A DNA stretch of 64,000 bases. Source: Roseibium suaedae. GTDB lineage: Bacteria; Pseudomonadota; Alphaproteobacteria; Rhizobiales; Stappiaceae. Each line of letters starts with the position of its first letter. The stretch's first letter is position 1. The DNA lies in contig NZ_FRBW01000002.1 in the NCBI RefSeq assembly GCF_900142725.1, positions 1,330,710-1,394,709 of the forward strand, read 5' to 3'. Both the position numbers and the translations under genes were made by a program. Under the pieces are notes generated by a model. It made no database searches, was not told where the DNA came from, and worked only from the letters and a program-made list of their open reading frames with translations. Shown here piece after piece: positions 8,771-17,076 of the stretch.

Positions 8771-9871
8771 GTGGCCATGACCGACGACGCCCGCCTGCAA
8801 CCCGGAGACACGGTTGGCATTCTGGGAGGCGGACAGCTTGGCCGCATGCTCGCTCTTGCCGCCGCCAGCCTTGGCCTGAAGACCCACATTTTCTGCCCGG
8901 ATCCGGACAGCCCCGCCTTCGACGTCTCTTGCGCCTATACGGTTGCCCCCTATGACGACGTCTCGGCCCTGGATGCCTTTGCGTCCTCCTGTGCGGTTGT
9001 CACTTACGAATTCGAGAACGTTCCGGGCGCAACGGCCATGCATCTGGCTTCCCGCCTGCCCGTCCGCCCCGGCGTGCGTGCTCTTGAAGTTTCCCAGGAC
9101 CGGTTCCATGAAAAGGAATTCCTGCGGGCCAGCGGCGTTGCACTTGCTGACTACGCCACCATCGACAGCGATGAGGATCTTGCGGCGGCCCTGACCCTGT
9201 TCGGCGGCACCGGCGTCCTGAAGACCCGCCGCTTTGGATATGACGGCAAGGGTCAGGTCATGATCCGCACCGCATCCAACGCGCGCGGTGCCTATGACAA
9301 GATCGGCCGCGTGCCGGCGGTGCTGGAACGTCTGATTCCGTTCGACCGGGAAGTCTCCGTGATCGTTGCCCGCGGCATCGATGGCGTGTGCAGCGCCTAT
9401 GACATTGCCGAGAACCACCACGAGCATCACATCCTGAAGACCTCGACCGTGCCCGCGAATGTCTCCGCCGAGACAGCTGCAAAGGCGCGGGACATGGCGA
9501 TCCGGATTGCTTCTTCTCTGGAATATGTTGGCGTCATGGGCGTTGAAATGTTCCTGAGCGGAACCGGTGATGCCGAGACCCTCCTGGTCAACGAAATTGC
9601 GCCGCGGGTCCACAATTCCGGCCATTGGACGGATGACGCTTGCCTGACATCCCAGTTCGAGCAGCACATCCGGGCTGTTGCTGGCTGGACGCTTGGATCG
9701 GCTGACCGTCATTCCGACGTGGTGATGGAAAATCTCATTGGCGACGATTGCCACAGCTGGCCGCAGATCCTGACGGAGGCCAACGCCCGCCTGCATCTTT
9801 ATGGCAAGGCAGAGGCCCGCGCTGGCCGCAAGATGGGCCACGTCAACCGGATCACGCCCCGCACCGCCTGA
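8771..9871 (+). CDS. purK: N5-carboxyaminoimidazole ribonucleotide synthase
   Basis: ATP-grasp ligase of 366 residues that carboxylates AIR to N5-CAIR using ATP and bicarbonate. Visible features are the N-terminal GILGGGQLGRM pre-ATP-grasp loop, the central LKTRRFGYDGKGQ motif that closes over ATP, and the metal-binding NEIAPRVHNSGHWT near residue 275-290. The GTG at 8771 fits the upstream GGAG better than the ATG six bases on. It is the second gene of purEK. Confidence 0.97.
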   Translation: MAMTDDARLQPGDTVGILGGGQLGRMLALAAASLGLKTHIFCPDPDSPAFDVSCAYTVAPYDDVSALDAFASSCAVVTYEFENVPGATAMHLASRLPVRPGVRALEVSQDRFHEKEFLRASGVALADYATIDSDEDLAAALTLFGGTGVLKTRRFGYDGKGQVMIRTASNARGAYDKIGRVPAVLERLIPFDREVSVIVARGIDGVCSAYDIAENHHEHHILKTSTVPANVSAETAAKARDMAIRIASSLEYVGVMGVEMFLSGTGDAETLLVNEIAPRVHNSGHWTDDACLTSQFEQHIRAVAGWTLGSADRHSDVVMENLIGDDCHSWPQILTEANARLHLYGKAEARAGRKMGHVNRITPRTA

Positions 9872-9907
9872 TCGAGCGCGCTCGACGACAGCCAAACACG
9901 ACAAGAC

Positions 9908-9954
9908 CTCGCCCTCTCCTCATCTGCCAATTCGGCGATCGGGGAGAGGGCGGG
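9908..9954. repeat. Extragenic palindrome after purK, possibly also a terminator
   Basis: CGCCCTCTCC (9910-9919) pairs with GGAGAGGGCG (9943-9952), and the loop holds a small inner hairpin GCC-AATTC-GGC. There is no T run. The form resembles dispersed extragenic palindromes; it lies between convergent purK and the MATE gene and may block read-through. Confidence 0.55.
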
Positions 9955-9985
9955 GCCTTGCTGCTTTCAATACAGAGCTGCGTCT

Positions 9986-11413
9986 TTATCTCTCGGCAGG
10001 TGCCGCCTTGATCAGGCCCAGTTCTTCACGGCGGTAGAACCGGACGAGGGTCAAGGCGCCGACGGTGGCCAGACCGCCAGCAAGGCCGCTCCAGACCCCT
10101 GCCCCGCCCCAGCCCGCGCCAAAGCCAAGGCCCAGCGACAATCCGATGCCGATGATCCAGTAGCCCCCGAGCGCATAGATCAGCGGCAGCGTGGTATCGC
10201 CCAGACCGCGCAGAATATTTGTGCCGATTGCCTGTGCCCCGTCAGCAATCTGGAAGATTGCCGCAACCGCGAGGAACGTCACAGCCAGGCTGAGAACTTC
10301 CTGGGACTGGGGATTGGAGAAATCCAGATAGAAGGAAATCAGCGTCTCCGGAATCACCCAGAAGGTGATGGCGCAGAGGAGCATGAAGAGTTCCGCGACG
10401 GCCAGAGCCGACCACCCGGCCCGGCCGACCCCGCCAAGATCCTGACGACCCGCCGCCAACCCGACACGGGTCAAGGCCGCCTGACTGATCCCCAGTGGCA
10501 CCATGAAGGTGATGGACGCAATCTGCAGCGCGATCCCGTGGGCTGCCAGCGGCAGGGTTCCGAGCCAGCCGATCAGGATGGAGGATGCCGTGAACAGGCC
10601 GCCCTCCGCCACGATCGTCACCGCAATCGGCAAGCCCAGTTTCAGGATCTGGACAAGCACCTGCCAGTCCGGCCGCCACAACCGGCCAAACAACGAATAG
10701 CGCCGCAGGTGAGAATGCCTGATTGTGTAGACGAAAAGAAACAGCAGGGTCGCCATCGAGCTTCCGACAGACGCAATCCCCGCGCCGACCAGTTCCAGCT
10801 TCGGGAAGCCGAACTCGCCGAAGATCAGAAGATAATCGAAAACCGCATTGGCCAGCGCTCCCGTGATCGTCGCAAACAGCACGACCTGAGACTTTTCCAT
10901 CACCGTCAGGAAAGCCCGCAAGGCAAACATCACCAGCCCGGGCACGATGGTCCACTTCAGCCAGTCCATGTACCCGCCGGCAAGCTCGGCGAGTGCCGGA
11001 TCCTGCCCGAGGAAGACCAGAACCTCCTCGGCAAAATGCAGGACCACCAGGGCCGGAACGCAATAGAGAAACGCCACCCACAGGCCCATGCGGACGACAC
11101 GGCGCAATTGGCGCAGGTCACGCCGACCACGGGCCTGGGCAGCAAGGGGAATCACAGCCTGGATGATTCCCATGCCGAAGAACCACATCAGCATGTACAG
11201 ATTGAAGGCAAGAACGGACGCCGCCAGCTTTTCCGCGCCCAGACGGCCAATCATCAGCACATCGGTCGCGTTGATGGCGATCTGCGCGAGCTGCGCCCCG
11301 GCCAACGGTAATCCAAGCGACAGCGTCGGCCTGATGTCACTGCGCCAGACCCGTGCGGTCCGCTCGGCAAATGTCTCGGAAACGGCCGGAACTGGCACGG
11401 GAAAATCCTTCAT
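9986..11413 (-). CDS. MATE-family multidrug/Na+ antiporter (NorM type)
   Basis: Polytopic protein of 475 residues with about twelve hydrophobic helices in two related halves, as in MATE transporters. The N-terminus has the typical LGLPLAGAQLAQIAINATDVLMIGRLG segment split over helix 1, and the second half opens with ILKLGLPIAVTIVAEGGLF. MATE proteins export cationic drugs and metabolites in exchange for sodium or protons. The start at 11413 lacks an obvious ribosome-binding site. The gene stands alone, so the natural substrate is unknown. Confidence 0.92.
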   Translation of the reverse strand: MKDFPVPVPAVSETFAERTARVWRSDIRPTLSLGLPLAGAQLAQIAINATDVLMIGRLGAEKLAASVLAFNLYMLMWFFGMGIIQAVIPLAAQARGRRDLRQLRRVVRMGLWVAFLYCVPALVVLHFAEEVLVFLGQDPALAELAGGYMDWLKWTIVPGLVMFALRAFLTVMEKSQVVLFATITGALANAVFDYLLIFGEFGFPKLELVGAGIASVGSSMATLLFLFVYTIRHSHLRRYSLFGRLWRPDWQVLVQILKLGLPIAVTIVAEGGLFTASSILIGWLGTLPLAAHGIALQIASITFMVPLGISQAALTRVGLAAGRQDLGGVGRAGWSALAVAELFMLLCAITFWVIPETLISFYLDFSNPQSQEVLSLAVTFLAVAAIFQIADGAQAIGTNILRGLGDTTLPLIYALGGYWIIGIGLSLGLGFGAGWGGAGVWSGLAGGLATVGALTLVRFYRREELGLIKAAPAER

Positions 11414-11767
11414 GAAAAGGGAGGGACATCTGATGGGTAACCAGACCTATTTCCACTCGGTAGGTGTGTCCAGACATGTTTTGCTACCCTGACTCACTTT
11501 CCCTTGTGCAGCCGCACCAGCCCAGGCACTCACAAGATGCGGAAATCCGGGCGTTTCATTGTGGACAAGGAGCGGGCCTTCTGGTAAGACCCCCGCCAAA
11601 GTGAGCGACGCATCAGCGGCGGCATGATCTGATGATCTCTTCTCTCCGGAGTTTTCCGCGGAAGAATGCAGAGAAAAGCCAGACGGTTTTGAGGCGCGGT
11701 TCATTTCCATTCAGGCAGAGATACGGTCGCGCTTGCCGCGGTCCGTCACAGAACAGGATTAAGACGC
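11414..11767. other. Intergenic region upstream of rpsU
   Basis: About 354 bp between divergent MATE and rpsU genes. It must carry the promoters of both, but no confident -35/-10 pair was found. Small open frames here lack coding character. Confidence 0.45.
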
Positions 11768-11995
11768 GTGCAGGTTCTGGTTCGCGACAACAACGTCGAT
11801 CAGGCGCTCAAGGCGCTCAAGAAAAAATTGCAGCGTGAAGGCGTGTTCCGCGAAATGAAGCTTCGCGGCCACTTCGAAAAGCCGTCTGTCAAGAAGGCTC
11901 GCGAGAAGGCTGAAGCCGTCCGCCGCGCACGCAAGCTCGCTCGCAAGCGCGCACAGCGTGAAGGCCTCGTGCTGGGCCGCTCTGGCCGCCGCTAA
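11768..11995 (+). CDS. rpsU: 30S ribosomal protein S21
   Basis: Protein of 75 residues with the family signature [27 protein letters not shown] and a strongly basic tail rich in Arg, Lys and Ala. S21 binds the 3' region of 16S rRNA and assists initiation. The start is a GTG at 11768. The tail is longer than in enterics, as is usual for alphaproteobacteria. It is followed by a terminator and by a TPR lipoprotein gene. Confidence 0.96.
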   Translation: MQVLVRDNNVDQALKALKKKLQREGVFREMKLRGHFEKPSVKKAREKAEAVRRARKLARKRAQREGLVLGRSGRR

Positions 11996-12036
11996 TCCGC
12001 GAGCGCCGAGCTCTTCTCCCTTTGGAGACGCATAAA

Positions 12037-12066
12037 CGCCGGCCGTAACCACGGTCGGCTTTTTGT
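12037..12066 (+). terminator. Intrinsic terminator of rpsU
   Basis: GCCGGCCGT (12038-12046) pairs with ACGGTCGGC (12051-12059), with one G-T wobble, followed by TTTTTGTGTTTT. Confidence 0.85.
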
Positions 12067-12173
12067 GTTTTAAGGTATCTGAATCCGGATGCTGAACAGG
12101 CCGGTCAATGGCTGACCTCTCCGTCAGGTTGGTCTATTCTGGACGAGACACCGAAAGAACATCAGGCAGGCTA

Positions 12174-13028
12174 ATGCATCAGAACCGTACGCGTATCCTC
12201 GACAAGTGGCTTTCATCCGCACGTAGAATCGCTCCCGCGATTCTCGGACTGGCGTTCCTGACCGCCTGTCAGTCCTCCAACTATGAAGACACCCCGTTCG
12301 ACAGCGCCGTCGGTTCGGCAGCCAACATCTCCTCCCTGACGGCCGTTGTGGAGGCCAATCCCCGGGATGCCTCTGCCTACAACACGCGCGGCATTGCCTA
12401 TGGCCAGGCCGGCAAGCTCGATCTTGCCATCCAGGATTTCGGCACGGCCCTTCAGCTTGATCCCAATTCCTATCAGGCCTACGCCAACCGTGCTCTTGTC
12501 CGCCGCCGCCAGAACAACATTCAGGCCGCAATCCAGGACTACAGCCGCGCGCTGAACCTCAAGTCCAACTACGACATTGCTCTGGTTGGCCGGGGCAATG
12601 CCTATCGCGAACTGGGCCAGTTTCCTCAGGCCCTGCAGGACTTCAATGCGGCGATTGCCGAGAACAGCGGTGACGCCAGAGCCTTCTTCAACAGAGGCCT
12701 GATCTATCAGGCGCAGGGCCAGCACCAGCTGGCGATCGAAGACTTCTCCATCGCCATCGGCCTGAACCCGAATGCAAACGAGCCTTACACCGCTCGCGGC
12801 ATTTCCTATCTGGCAGTCAATGATCCGAATGCTGCGCTCGACGATCTGACGGTCGCGATCAACCTGGACAAGAACTCGTCTGTTGCCTGGGCAAACCGTG
12901 GCGTTGCGCTTGAAATGAACAACAAGACCAATGACGCCCGGCGCAATTACAGCAAGGCCTTGACCCTGGACCGTTCGAACGATCTGGCGCGTGAAGGGCT
13001 TTCCCGCATCGACCGCGGCAAGCGTTAA
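12174..13028 (+). CDS. TPR-repeat lipoprotein (NlpI-like)
   Basis: About 284 residues. A basic N-terminus and hydrophobic stretch end in the lipobox LTAC near residue 31, so it should be lipid-anchored in the periplasm. The rest is a run of about six or seven tetratricopeptide repeats with periodic YNTRG, YANRA, FFNRG, YTARG and WANRG helix-A motifs, a scaffold for protein partners. The ATG at 12174 follows AGGCAGG and gives a normal lipoprotein signal; the longer frame from 12108 does not. NlpI-type proteins often adapt peptidoglycan hydrolases, but the partner here is unknown. Confidence 0.88.
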   Translation: MHQNRTRILDKWLSSARRIAPAILGLAFLTACQSSNYEDTPFDSAVGSAANISSLTAVVEANPRDASAYNTRGIAYGQAGKLDLAIQDFGTALQLDPNSYQAYANRALVRRRQNNIQAAIQDYSRALNLKSNYDIALVGRGNAYRELGQFPQALQDFNAAIAENSGDARAFFNRGLIYQAQGQHQLAIEDFSIAIGLNPNANEPYTARGISYLAVNDPNAALDDLTVAINLDKNSSVAWANRGVALEMNNKTNDARRNYSKALTLDRSNDLAREGLSRIDRGKR

Positions 13029-13050
13029 TCTCTCACGCCAAGGGCAAGGC

Positions 13051-13725
13051 TCAGAACGGGCATTCCGCAACAAACGTCAGGCGTTCGCCGCCTGACGGAT
13101 GGTGGATGGTCAGGTCATGGGCGTGCAGCTGAAGGCGCGGCGAGGCCGCCAAGGCCTCCCCTTCCGCATAAAGCGGATCCCCGATGATCGGATGACCAAG
13201 ACTGAGCATGTGCACACGGAGCTGATGCGAGCGCCCGGTGACCGGCTTCAGACGCATCAGGGTCGTCTTTTCTTCCCGCGCAATCACTTCCCAGTTGGTC
13301 AGCGCCCGGCGGCCGGTTTCATGGCAGATCATCTGCTTGGGACGATTCGGCCAGTCAACCACCAGCGGCAGATCAACTTCGCCCTCATCCTCGGCAACGT
13401 GGCCCCAGACACGGGCGATGTAGGTCTTGTCCGTGTGGCGCCGCTCGAACTGAAGACCGAGATGCCGGTGGGCTTCTGCCGTCTGCGCGAGCACCATCAC
13501 GCCTGAGGTATCGAGATCCAGCCGGTGCACGATGCGCGCGCCCTTGAAGAGCTGCGGCGCGCGGGTCGCCAGCGCATCTTCGCGCCCTTCTCCCCGTCCG
13601 GTGACGCTCAGCAGGCCGCAAGGCTTGACCACGACAAGAATGTCCTTGTCGGCGTGCAGAACCTGCAAGGGGCCTTCCGGTGGCATGTAGGTGAAGGGAA
13701 TGGGGCCGTTGTCTTCCATGGCCAT
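13051..13725 (-). CDS. RluA-family RNA pseudouridine synthase
   Basis: About 224 residues, short for RluA, and without an S4 domain. The catalytic motif HRLDLDTSG contains the active-site aspartate (second Asp). Other family blocks are VVVKPCGLLSV, the TDKTY stretch, LKPVTGRSHQLRVHM and HPIIGDPLY. The length and motifs fit the RluA/TruC side of the family, which modifies 23S rRNA or tRNA uridines. The ATG at 13725 is preferred over a TTG at 13755. The exact target site cannot be assigned. Confidence 0.92.
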   Translation of the reverse strand: MAMEDNGPIPFTYMPPEGPLQVLHADKDILVVVKPCGLLSVTGRGEGREDALATRAPQLFKGARIVHRLDLDTSGVMVLAQTAEAHRHLGLQFERRHTDKTYIARVWGHVAEDEGEVDLPLVVDWPNRPKQMICHETGRRALTNWEVIAREEKTTLMRLKPVTGRSHQLRVHMLSLGHPIIGDPLYAEGEALAASPRLQLHAHDLTIHHPSGGERLTFVAECPF

Positions 13726-13757
13726 GCGTATCGCCTGCTCAAGTCTCAAATGCAACG

Positions 13758-13802
13758 CGCAAAAACAAAGGCTCCAGACGCGGCAATCGCATCTGGAGCC
13801 TC
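13758..13802 (-). terminator. Intrinsic terminator of the COX4_pro_2 gene
   Basis: GGCTCCAGA (13770-13778) pairs with TCTGGAGCC (13792-13800); on the minus strand it is followed by TTTGTTTTTG. Confidence 0.8.
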
Positions 13803-13851
13803 ATGGACCGTTTCAGAAAGCGCTGCGGTCAGGGCCGCGCGCTCAATCCGA

Positions 13852-14133
13852 TCAAACAGTCAGGATGGCCAGAAGGCCGCTGAGCACGAAAACCGCGCTC
13901 GGAGCAATCCAGCCCTTTTCGCCAAGGGCGAGACCGACTGCCGTTGCAATGAGGTTTGCAATCAGCATGAGCCAGCCGAAGACCGTCGCAGCCGTACCGC
14001 CGAAAGCGAACAGGATCAGGCAGAGAACGATGTTGAGGACAGCAACGGTGCCGACCTTCGAGAAATTGATGAAACCTTCGTAGGTCTGCTCATGGGCGTT
14101 GTAGTCCATTGCAGATGCGGTATCGTTGGACAT
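13852..14133 (-). CDS. aa3-type cytochrome c oxidase subunit IV-domain (COX4_pro_2) membrane protein
   Basis: Small inner-membrane protein of 93 residues. Residues about 9-45 match the bacterial aa3 oxidase subunit IV pattern, MDYxxHExTYxGFxxxxKxGTVAV, leading into the first helix. Unlike the one-helix form, two more hydrophobic stretches follow (about residues 45-65 and 75-92). The start at 14133 follows GGGG. It has its own terminator and no oxidase genes beside it, so it may be an accessory or repurposed version of the domain. Confidence 0.75.
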   Translation of the reverse strand: MSNDTASAMDYNAHEQTYEGFINFSKVGTVAVLNIVLCLILFAFGGTAATVFGWLMLIANLIATAVGLALGEKGWIAPSAVFVLSGLLAILTV

Positions 14134-14263
14134 GCTATCCCCCGGTTCGAAACAAACTTCAGCCACGGTCTTTACAATAAACCGGTGACGTTCGGCAATC
14201 ATTGCGAGGGCAATTCTCTCCGCTCTGGCCGTGAAAAATGCCGCAAAGCCGTTTCGGCACGTT

Positions 14264-15631
14264 CTAAGCTGCCTGCAAACCCGCGACCTGTAACGCTTCC
14301 TTCTGGCGCATGGCCACGGCTTGCGCAGAGAACCCTTCGATCTGCTCGTTGAAAAGACGGAAGAAATTCAGCTCGGCCTGCAAATGCAGGAACACGCCTC
14401 CAAGACCAATGGCCGCCCTGTCCATGAAGACAAATTCCTGGGGTACGGTCACTGGCCCAAGCTCCTTCAGGGCCTTGTGCACAGTGAAAGCTTCCCGGCG
14501 GCCATAGTCGGATGGCTTCACCCCATCTGCGATCGTCCGTGTCCGGTCATCCAGCAACGGCCCGTAAATGAACCGCGCCCAGATGTTGAGAACATCAATC
14601 AGCTCTCGTGTCAGCCCCTTGAACCCCCAGGTCTCATAGGCATGGACCACCCGCTCGCCATCGCCTTCCAGAAGTCCGCGGTAAAGATCGACCACGCCTG
14701 CAACGAAGCTTTCCGGGAAGATCCGGATACAGCCATAGTCGAGAAGGTTGATCCCGGCCGGCCGGCCCTCCTCTTCAAAGACGGTGTAATTGCCCAGATG
14801 CGGATCGCCGTGAATGACGCCGATGTGGCTGAAAGGATGCCACCAGGCATGGAACATGGCGCTGGCAATCCGGTTCCGGTCCGCCTGATCATGGCCCTTG
14901 TAGGACAGGAGTGGCGCGCCCTCGAGCCAGGTCATCGTCAAAAGGCGGCCGGTTGAAAGCGCCTCCACCACCTGCGGCACCCGCACCTGAGGCGAGGGCT
15001 CCAGAAACCGCCGGTAGAGCGCCATATGGGCAGCTTCCCGCTTGTAATCCAGCTCCTCCCGGACCCTTGCACTGATCTCCTTGCCGATCTCGCGCGTGTC
15101 CAGCGCGCTTTGCATCCGGCGATGAAGGGACAGCAGGATCTGAAGCTGCTGCAAGTCCGCTTCAACCGCAGAAGCCATGTCCGGATATTGCAGCTTGCAG
15201 GCAAGAGACGTGCCTTCCAGACTGGCGGCTCGGTGAACCTGCCCCAGAGAGGCCGCCGCAGACGGATCCTTGTCGAAGGCGCCGAACCGTCCTTGCCAAT
15301 CCGCGCCAAGCTCGGCCCGCATCCGCCGTTTCACGAAGGCCCAACCCATCGGCGGCGCGTTGGACTGAAGTTTGGAGAGCTCCTCGGCATATTCCGGGGG
15401 CAGAACATCTGGAATGGTCGACAGGAGCTGCGCCACTTTCATCAGGGGGCCTTTCAGCCCGCCAAGCGCTGCCGCCAGTTCACCGGCATTCTTGCCACTA
15501 TCAAGCTCCAGCCCGAAGATCCTGGCACCGGCCATCTTGGCGGCGATACCGCCGACATTGGTGCCCACTCTCGCATAGCGTCCAACCCGGGCCGTCAGCC
15601 GGTTGCTTTCCCTGTCCTTGTCACGCGCCAT
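14264..15631 (-). CDS. ABC1/UbiB-family atypical kinase
   Basis: Protein of 455 residues of the ABC1/ADCK/UbiB family. It has the A-rich nucleotide loop AAASLGQVHRA, the catalytic HGDPHLGNY loop and an LLDYG metal-binding motif. The N-terminal KxGQ signature reads KVAQ (LMKVAQLLS), a Gly-to-Ala change. UbiB proteins support ubiquinone synthesis through lipid-linked ATPase activity, but no ubiquinone gene is adjacent and this branch lacks the C-terminal membrane helices of UbiB, so a distinct role is possible. Confidence 0.88.
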   Translation of the reverse strand: MARDKDRESNRLTARVGRYARVGTNVGGIAAKMAGARIFGLELDSGKNAGELAAALGGLKGPLMKVAQLLSTIPDVLPPEYAEELSKLQSNAPPMGWAFVKRRMRAELGADWQGRFGAFDKDPSAAASLGQVHRAASLEGTSLACKLQYPDMASAVEADLQQLQILLSLHRRMQSALDTREIGKEISARVREELDYKREAAHMALYRRFLEPSPQVRVPQVVEALSTGRLLTMTWLEGAPLLSYKGHDQADRNRIASAMFHAWWHPFSHIGVIHGDPHLGNYTVFEEEGRPAGINLLDYGCIRIFPESFVAGVVDLYRGLLEGDGERVVHAYETWGFKGLTRELIDVLNIWARFIYGPLLDDRTRTIADGVKPSDYGRREAFTVHKALKELGPVTVPQEFVFMDRAAIGLGGVFLHLQAELNFFRLFNEQIEGFSAQAVAMRQKEALQVAGLQAA

Positions 15632-15770
15632 GCATGGGGTCCCTGATCTCGCCGCCCTAAAGGTCGCAGCCGGAAGGCTGCCTGCAGCGGAATGTAGGGT
15701 GTTCGCCGCCCTGCCGCCAGCTAGGTGCTATACGCGGCCCAGGCCATGCCGGTTCTTCCCTTCCAACCCG

Positions 15771-16691
15771 TCAGGCTATCGCTTCTGATCCGGTCTCCGC
15801 CATTCGGGACAGGGCGCCTGCAAGAGCGTCCCGGAACGGCGTCAGCCCCTTGTAGCTGAGCTGATCGGCAGAAAGGCCCAGCAACTGCTCTCTGAGGCTG
15901 CCCGCAAGCGCAGCCCCTCTTGGATCACGCTGTAGCTGGAAAATCGGGTCATGATGGATCTTGATCGTGAAGAGGATGTCGCCGGAACCCGGCAACCGGC
16001 GCAGGGTCTGCCGCTCCACCCGGATGAAGAGCGCCCCGAGAGACGCAAGGCTGCCGTCAAGGATCTGTGGCGACAGGCTCTTGGGCTTGGGGTGATGCAG
16101 TTCCGGCGTGTCGTAGATCGACCAATTATAGCGAGCAAGTAGCTGACCTGTCTGAAGGTTCTGGAAGATCCGGGCAACCACTTGCCCCATCCGGCCCGCA
16201 TTGAAGTCCGGCACGTGCTCATGGATGCCATGCATGGACTGACCGAACTTGTCTGCGAGAGACCAGGAAGAAGGAAAACACAGACAGGCGGCAGCCAGAA
16301 AATAGCCCGCTTCACTCTTGCGCATCAGCACCAGGTCTTCCTGGATGAACCGGGACGCAGTTACCAGTGCTGGCTCGTCCGGACTTCCTGCAAAAACCGT
16401 CTTTCCATCGCGATCACGCAGAACAGGACGTCCGCCGCTCCAGCCGGGATAGACATCAGGCCGGTTCCTGAGGTTTGCAAGAACCAGATCCAGCACTTCC
16501 CTCTGCGCTTCTCCGGTATCCTCCCTTGCCCGGAAAACCGTCTCCCTGGAGGACGCCAGAAGCTCCTGCTTGCGGGCCAACTGAGGCCAAAAAGCTTTAT
16601 CCGTCTCAAGCCACTCCGTCTCCCCAACCGGCTCCAGACCGACGGAAAACGGCTGCTTCGAACCATCATAGGGAGTGTGAAGAAAAGCCAT
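15771..16691 (-). CDS. DUF3445 / heme-dependent oxidative N-demethylase-like protein
   Basis: Protein of 306 residues matching the DUF3445 (HODM) family: N-terminal PFSVGLEPV, central VQEDLVLM-type segment (FIQEDLVLM), the CFPSSW motif, and later IHEHVPDF and LRRLPGSGDILFTIK. HODM-type enzymes use a heme in a PAS-like fold to oxidise dimethylamine-type substrates. The start at 16691 has GGAG upstream; an in-frame extension to 16862 is unsupported. No reductase or electron-transfer partner is beside it, so the substrate is open. Confidence 0.8.
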   Translation of the reverse strand: MAFLHTPYDGSKQPFSVGLEPVGETEWLETDKAFWPQLARKQELLASSRETVFRAREDTGEAQREVLDLVLANLRNRPDVYPGWSGGRPVLRDRDGKTVFAGSPDEPALVTASRFIQEDLVLMRKSEAGYFLAAACLCFPSSWSLADKFGQSMHGIHEHVPDFNAGRMGQVVARIFQNLQTGQLLARYNWSIYDTPELHHPKPKSLSPQILDGSLASLGALFIRVERQTLRRLPGSGDILFTIKIHHDPIFQLQRDPRGAALAGSLREQLLGLSADQLSYKGLTPFRDALAGALSRMAETGSEAIA

Positions 16692-17076
16692 GACTGCTCC
16701 GCGCTGAAAACTCGAGGCTAATGCCTCCTGCCCCCCCGCCCTCAGAGCCAGCCTCAGAAATTTCTGGGACCAGAAAAGCCCCTGAAAAGGCAGGGTTTCT
16801 ACGCACAGACGCCCTAAAAAGACACCCACGAGGACACCGGAGACTGCCTCAATTCTGGCCAAGTCTTTCCCCCATTGCGAGCCGAATTTTTCTTCACCAG
16901 TGGTCTGGTCTGACCAGCCTGATTGAAAGGGTCCTGTTTTGTCTGGATTTTCCCGGCATGATGAGGGAATGGGCAGAAAAATGCTGAAAAAATAGTCAGC
17001 AAATATTGTGCTTGTAACCTATGCACAATCCCAACACTCTCGCTGTCACAACCTGGATAAACCAGAGGGGAACAGC
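16692..17076. other. Divergent intergenic region with palindromic operator candidate
   Basis: About 385 bp between the DUF3445 gene and the NitT/TauT transporter operon. The transporter-proximal end is AT-rich and carries a short hairpin GCTGA-N8-TCAGC (16983-17000) and the palindrome listed separately. No gene was recognised. Confidence 0.5.
17005..17029 (+). promoter_or_regulatory. Perfect inverted repeat, candidate operator of the ABC importer
   Basis: ATTGTGC-N11-GCACAAT, a perfect seven-base dyad with an 11-base centre, lies 47 bp before the ATG of the binding-protein gene. Its position and T-N11-A outline fit a dimeric transcription factor, for example of the GntR or LysR type. The regulator is not in the window. 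Confidence 0.55.

Noticed and set aside
11447..11710. 87-codon minus-strand frame between MATE and rpsU
   Set aside because: No ribosome-binding site, no similarity and odd composition; probably chance.
16900..17076. TPP riboswitch upstream of the NMT1-type importer
   Set aside because: The CTGAGA and ACCTGATCTGG-type core elements are not found.
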